Positions 5,586 through 7,673 of a DNA stretch of 7,673 nucleotides are shown piece by piece. The notes beneath the pieces are model-generated. The model did no database searches, was not told the DNA's origin, and saw nothing but the letters and a program-made list of their open reading frames with translations. Both the position numbers and the translations under genes were made by a program. Positions within the stretch are counted from its first letter, which is position 1. Each line of letters opens with the position of its first letter. This stretch comes from Candidatus Woesearchaeota archaeon (GTDB lineage: Archaea; Nanobdellota; Nanobdellia; Woesearchaeales; UBA525), in NCBI GenBank assembly GCA_023252315.1, contig JAJPEB010000062.1:1-7673 (forward strand). The letters run 5' to 3'.

Positions 5586-7673
5586 CCGAGCGCCACCAGG
5601 GCAGTGATCGTGCCCTCGTCCCCGTCGAAGCTCTCCATCGCCTTCCCCACGATCGCGCCCGTGCAGCGGTCCCGCTGCGCGCACCGCATCGCGTGCCCTG
5701 GCACGCCGCTCGTCGTGAGGAGGTCGCCGCGCCTGATCGGCCCGCCTTCCCCGCTCACCTTCACCGGGACCCTGCCCGCGAGCGCGAGCGTCACGTTGCC
5801 CTCGTCCGCGCTTAATATATGTGACGGTCGGGTGCTCACGATGCCCGCGACCCGCGTGTCGTAGGCCGACGAGGACTTCTCCACCGTCGCGTCGTCCGCC
5901 TGCGAGATGACGACGACGTCGCCTGGCCCCACGCCCGAGCCCCACACGTACTCCGCGATGTCCGCGCCGTAGCCCGTGAGATTGCCCTGGTAGAAGACGC
6001 TCCCGGGGCCCGAGACGTTGATGTTGCCGTGCACGTCGAGCGCTTGCGTGGGCGAGGTCGTGTTGACGCCCACCCTGCCGCCCGTGCTGTCGACGAAGAG
6101 CTTGTCCGTGCCAAGCGTGGTGTCGCCAGTCGTCTGGAATGTGCCGCCGTTCACCGCTACCGCCCCATTGGTCAGCGCGAACTCCGACGTCCCTTGCTGG
6201 ATGTGGAATCCCTCCTCGGGGTTCGCGAACATCACGAGATCCCCCCCGTACAATGATTCGACATCCTTGAGCGTGAACTGGAACCTGTCGTAAGCGCTTC
6301 CTTGGGTGCCTCCGAACTCGAGATCCGAGCCGTTGAACCCTTGCACCCAGAACCTGTACGGCCGTGACGTGTTGCCGATCGAGACCTTGCCCGCCGTCGA
6401 ATCCACGAAGAGGATCGGCTGGTTGCCCTTCGTGCTGCCGACGCTCACGTTCGTGGCGTTGCTCGCGAGGGTGACGAGCGTGCTGGAGTTGAGCCAGCCG
6501 CTCGCGCTCGCGGGCGGCGCGCACAGGCCGTTGCCCGCCGTGCACACCTGCGAGCCGTTGACCCAGAGCGCGGCGTTCGGCCCCGAGACGTTGATGTCGC
6601 CGTGCACGTCGAGCTTCTGCGTGGGCGCGTTCGTGCCGATGCCGACCCTGTCCGCGCTCGCGTTGACGAGGAGGAGATTCTGGTCCGTGTCGCCCTCGAA
6701 GCGCGAGTAGCCGCTCTCGTTGCCCTCCTCGTTGACGATGAGGCCGCCGCCGGGGTTGAACCACGCGTAGATGCTCGTGTCCTGGTAGAACGCCGCGGGG
6801 ATGCCTGCGGTGCGCCCGCCGAAGGGGTTCTTGCTCACGAACCTGATGTCCGGCTGGCCCGCGGTGTTGAGCTCGCCCTGCATCTGGTTGTAGTTGAACT
6901 CGCCGCGCGTCGTCACGCTCGCGCCGTTCGCGCCCCTGATGAGGCCGCCCGACATCACCATGCTGCCGACCACGATGCCGTTCGCGAACGTCGCCCCGTT
7001 GAACGTGATCTCCATCTGCGGCGTGCCCTCGACCACGAAGCTCATCTTGTGCTGGTTCTGCGCTCCGGCAGCGTTGGGCGTCACCTGGATGTACGTGTCC
7101 CGCACGCCACCGCCTTGGTATTCGGAGTCGAAGTAGAGGCGCGTGCTGTTGCGGTATGTGAGGCCGCCGACCGTGTAGTTCTGCGTCCACCCCATGTGCG
7201 TATTGCCCGAGGAGTCGAGGTAGAGCGCGGGGCCGTAGATGTTCGCCGCCATCGGCACCGTCACGTTCAGGAGGCCGTTGATGCTGACGTTGAGCGCCGT
7301 ACTCGTCGTGCTCGAGGTGTTCGTCCAGCCAGCGGACGATCCTGACGACCCGCACAGCCCGTTCGCGGCCGTGCACACTCGGTTGCCGTTGTCGTACACG
7401 TTCCCTGTCGCGTTCAGGCTCGCAAGCGAGAGGTTCCCGTAGCCCGCGCCGCCGTCGCCGATCCTGAGCGCGCCCGAGCCGTTCGTGAGGAGCGAGACGG
7501 TCGCGATGCCGTTCGTGCTGGTCGCGAACTTGAGCCCCTGCGCCAAGGCGCCCGCGCGGTAGAAATAGAGGATCTGCTGGCTCGGGCTCTCCATGTAGAT
7601 GCTCGCAGTACCGTCGTCCGACGTGAAGTCGCCGTAGCCTCCCGCGAGGGTGGAAAGGTACTTCGCCTCGAGC
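5582..7673 (-). CDS. Phage-tail-fibre-like surface protein, 5' end beyond window
   Basis: The frame is open to the right edge, so the visible 696 residues lack the true N-terminus. The ATG at 7594 lies inside the gene, with 26 more in-frame codons before it. The protein is built of fibre modules. There is a VYDNGNRVC...NGLC hairpin (7349-7405), then an EGDTDQNLLLVNASADRVGIGT stretch of the kind common in phage tail fibres. VG[IV]xTxxPxxxLDVxGxxNVSG repeats follow at 6581-6652 and 6008-6079, with a related degenerate copy near 6365-6400. The last ~130 residues (5582-5974) begin GADIAEY and contain AGIVSTRP, GRVPVKVSGEGGPI and GDLLTTSGVPG. This matches a C-terminal domain I know from bacterial, candidate-phylum and phage fibre-like proteins. 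N-x-S/T sequons are frequent, as expected for a glycosylated exported protein. Export is inferred, since the signal peptide is not visible. It is first in the visible operon, and its stop overlaps the next start (ATGA). Role inferred: surface fibre or adhesin. Confidence 0.85.
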   Translation of the reverse strand, partial: LEAKYLSTLAGGYGDFTSDDGTASIYMESPSQQILYFYRAGALAQGLKFATSTNGIATVSLLTNGSGALRIGDGGAGYGNLSLASLNATGNVYDNGNRVCTAANGLCGSSGSSAGWTNTSSTTSTALNVSINGLLNVTVPMAANIYGPALYLDSSGNTHMGWTQNYTVGGLTYRNSTRLYFDSEYQGGGVRDTYIQVTPNAAGAQNQHKMSFVVEGTPQMEITFNGATFANGIVVGSMVMSGGLIRGANGASVTTRGEFNYNQMQGELNTAGQPDIRFVSKNPFGGRTAGIPAAFYQDTSIYAWFNPGGGLIVNEEGNESGYSRFEGDTDQNLLLVNASADRVGIGTNAPTQKLDVHGDINVSGPNAALWVNGSQVCTAGNGLCAPPASASGWLNSSTLVTLASNATNVSVGSTKGNQPILFVDSTAGKVSIGNTSRPYRFWVQGFNGSDLEFGGTQGSAYDRFQFTLKDVESLYGGDLVMFANPEEGFHIQQGTSEFALTNGAVAVNGGTFQTTGDTTLGTDKLFVDSTGGRVGVNTTSPTQALDVHGNINVSGPGSVFYQGNLTGYGADIAEYVWGSGVGPGDVVVISQADDATVEKSSSAYDTRVAGIVSTRPSHILSADEGNVTLALAGRVPVKVSGEGGPIRRGDLLTTSGVPGHAMRCAQRDRCTGAIVGKAMESFDGDEGTITALVALG
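5593..5597 (-). promoter_or_regulatory. Ribosome binding site of the second fibre-like gene
   Basis: GGTGG seven bases before ATG 5585, within the last codons of the preceding gene. With the signal peptide it fixes the start at 5585. Confidence 0.55.
6365..6478 (-). repeat. LVTLASNATNVS...LFVDS fibre module, copy 1
   Basis: A module reading LVTLASNATNVSVGSTKG and then PILFVDSTAGKVSIGN. The matching block at 4215-4325 in the next gene reads LVTLASNATNVSIGNTTG and then PVLFVDSKNGRVGIN. The two are close at DNA level as well, which supports duplication or recombination between the two fibre genes. Confidence 0.75.
7349..7405 (-). repeat. Cys-hairpin module VYDNGNRVC...NGLCG, copy 1
   Basis: A short coding module with two cysteines seven residues apart. 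It is nearly identical at protein level, and for more than 20 bases at DNA level, to 4629-4685 in the next gene. A diverged third copy (WVNGSQVCTAGNGLC) lies at 6518-6574. The Cys pair probably forms a local disulfide. Confidence 0.75.

Noticed and set aside
5582..5974. Peptidase S74 intramolecular chaperone at the end of the first fibre protein
   Set aside because: The typical SDxRLK start and the helical end are missing; the domain is of the GADxAE type instead.
6008..6652. Regular repeats suggesting a CRISPR array
   Set aside because: The repeats are in-frame protein modules of varied spacing, with no uniform short repeat-spacer unit.
5586..7376. Upstream extension of the second fibre-like gene to an 1185-residue frame
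   Set aside because: The extension lies antiparallel-free but out of frame over the first fibre gene, is rich in Arg, His and Gly shadow sequence, and would bury the signal peptide at 5585.
7592..7594. ATG 7594 as the start of the first fibre gene
   Set aside because: The frame continues open to the window edge with fibre-like sequence and no stop, and no signal peptide follows this ATG.
3350..7673. Provirus or phage tail locus
   Set aside because: Only fibre-like motifs are phage-like. No baseplate, capsid, terminase, portal or integrase is present, and lipoprotein and pilin genes adjoin.

Overview
All eight supported genes lie on the minus strand of a GC-rich sequence (about two thirds G+C by eye). 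The window reads as archaeal, probably from a DPANN-type lineage. The evidence is three consecutive genes with archaeal class III (type IV pilin-like) signal peptides (GQIAMEYLL, GQSAIEF, KAQAWSIDF), TATA-box-like promoters in place of bacterial -35/-10 elements, one apparently leaderless start, archaeal-style lipoboxes, and many N-x-S/T sequons in the surface proteins. The lineage is an inference from protein style and has not been placed phylogenetically.

Layout in transcription order, from the high-coordinate end. (1) A four-gene run at 7673-2490 with overlaps or 1-8 nt gaps: a phage-tail-fibre-like surface protein cut by the window edge; a second fibre-like protein with a signal peptide and a C-terminal 10-cysteine domain; a small lipoprotein carrying a close copy of that 10-cysteine domain; and a lipoprotein resembling M64-family zinc metallopeptidases. 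(2) An AT-rich promoter patch with a 12-bp palindrome, then a 52-residue AbrB/MazE-type DNA-binding protein that is too short to stand out as an ORF. (3) A 234-nt spacer with an 11-bp direct repeat, a pyrimidine-rich tract and a TATA-like box. (4) Three overlapping pilin-like genes at 1873-1; the last is large and runs off the left edge.

Read together, this is a cell-surface locus. Two fibre-like proteins share exchanged modules, the same cysteine-rich head is offered once on a fibre tip and once on a lipid anchor, a predicted secreted protease is co-transcribed, and a pilin cassette follows. A plausible but untested reading is an attachment or host-contact apparatus, with the small AbrB-like protein as a local regulator. 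There are no phage structural, integrase or packaging genes in the window, so it does not look like a provirus. I saw no tRNA, rRNA, CRISPR array or insertion sequence. The long plus-strand open frames are GC-driven shadows.
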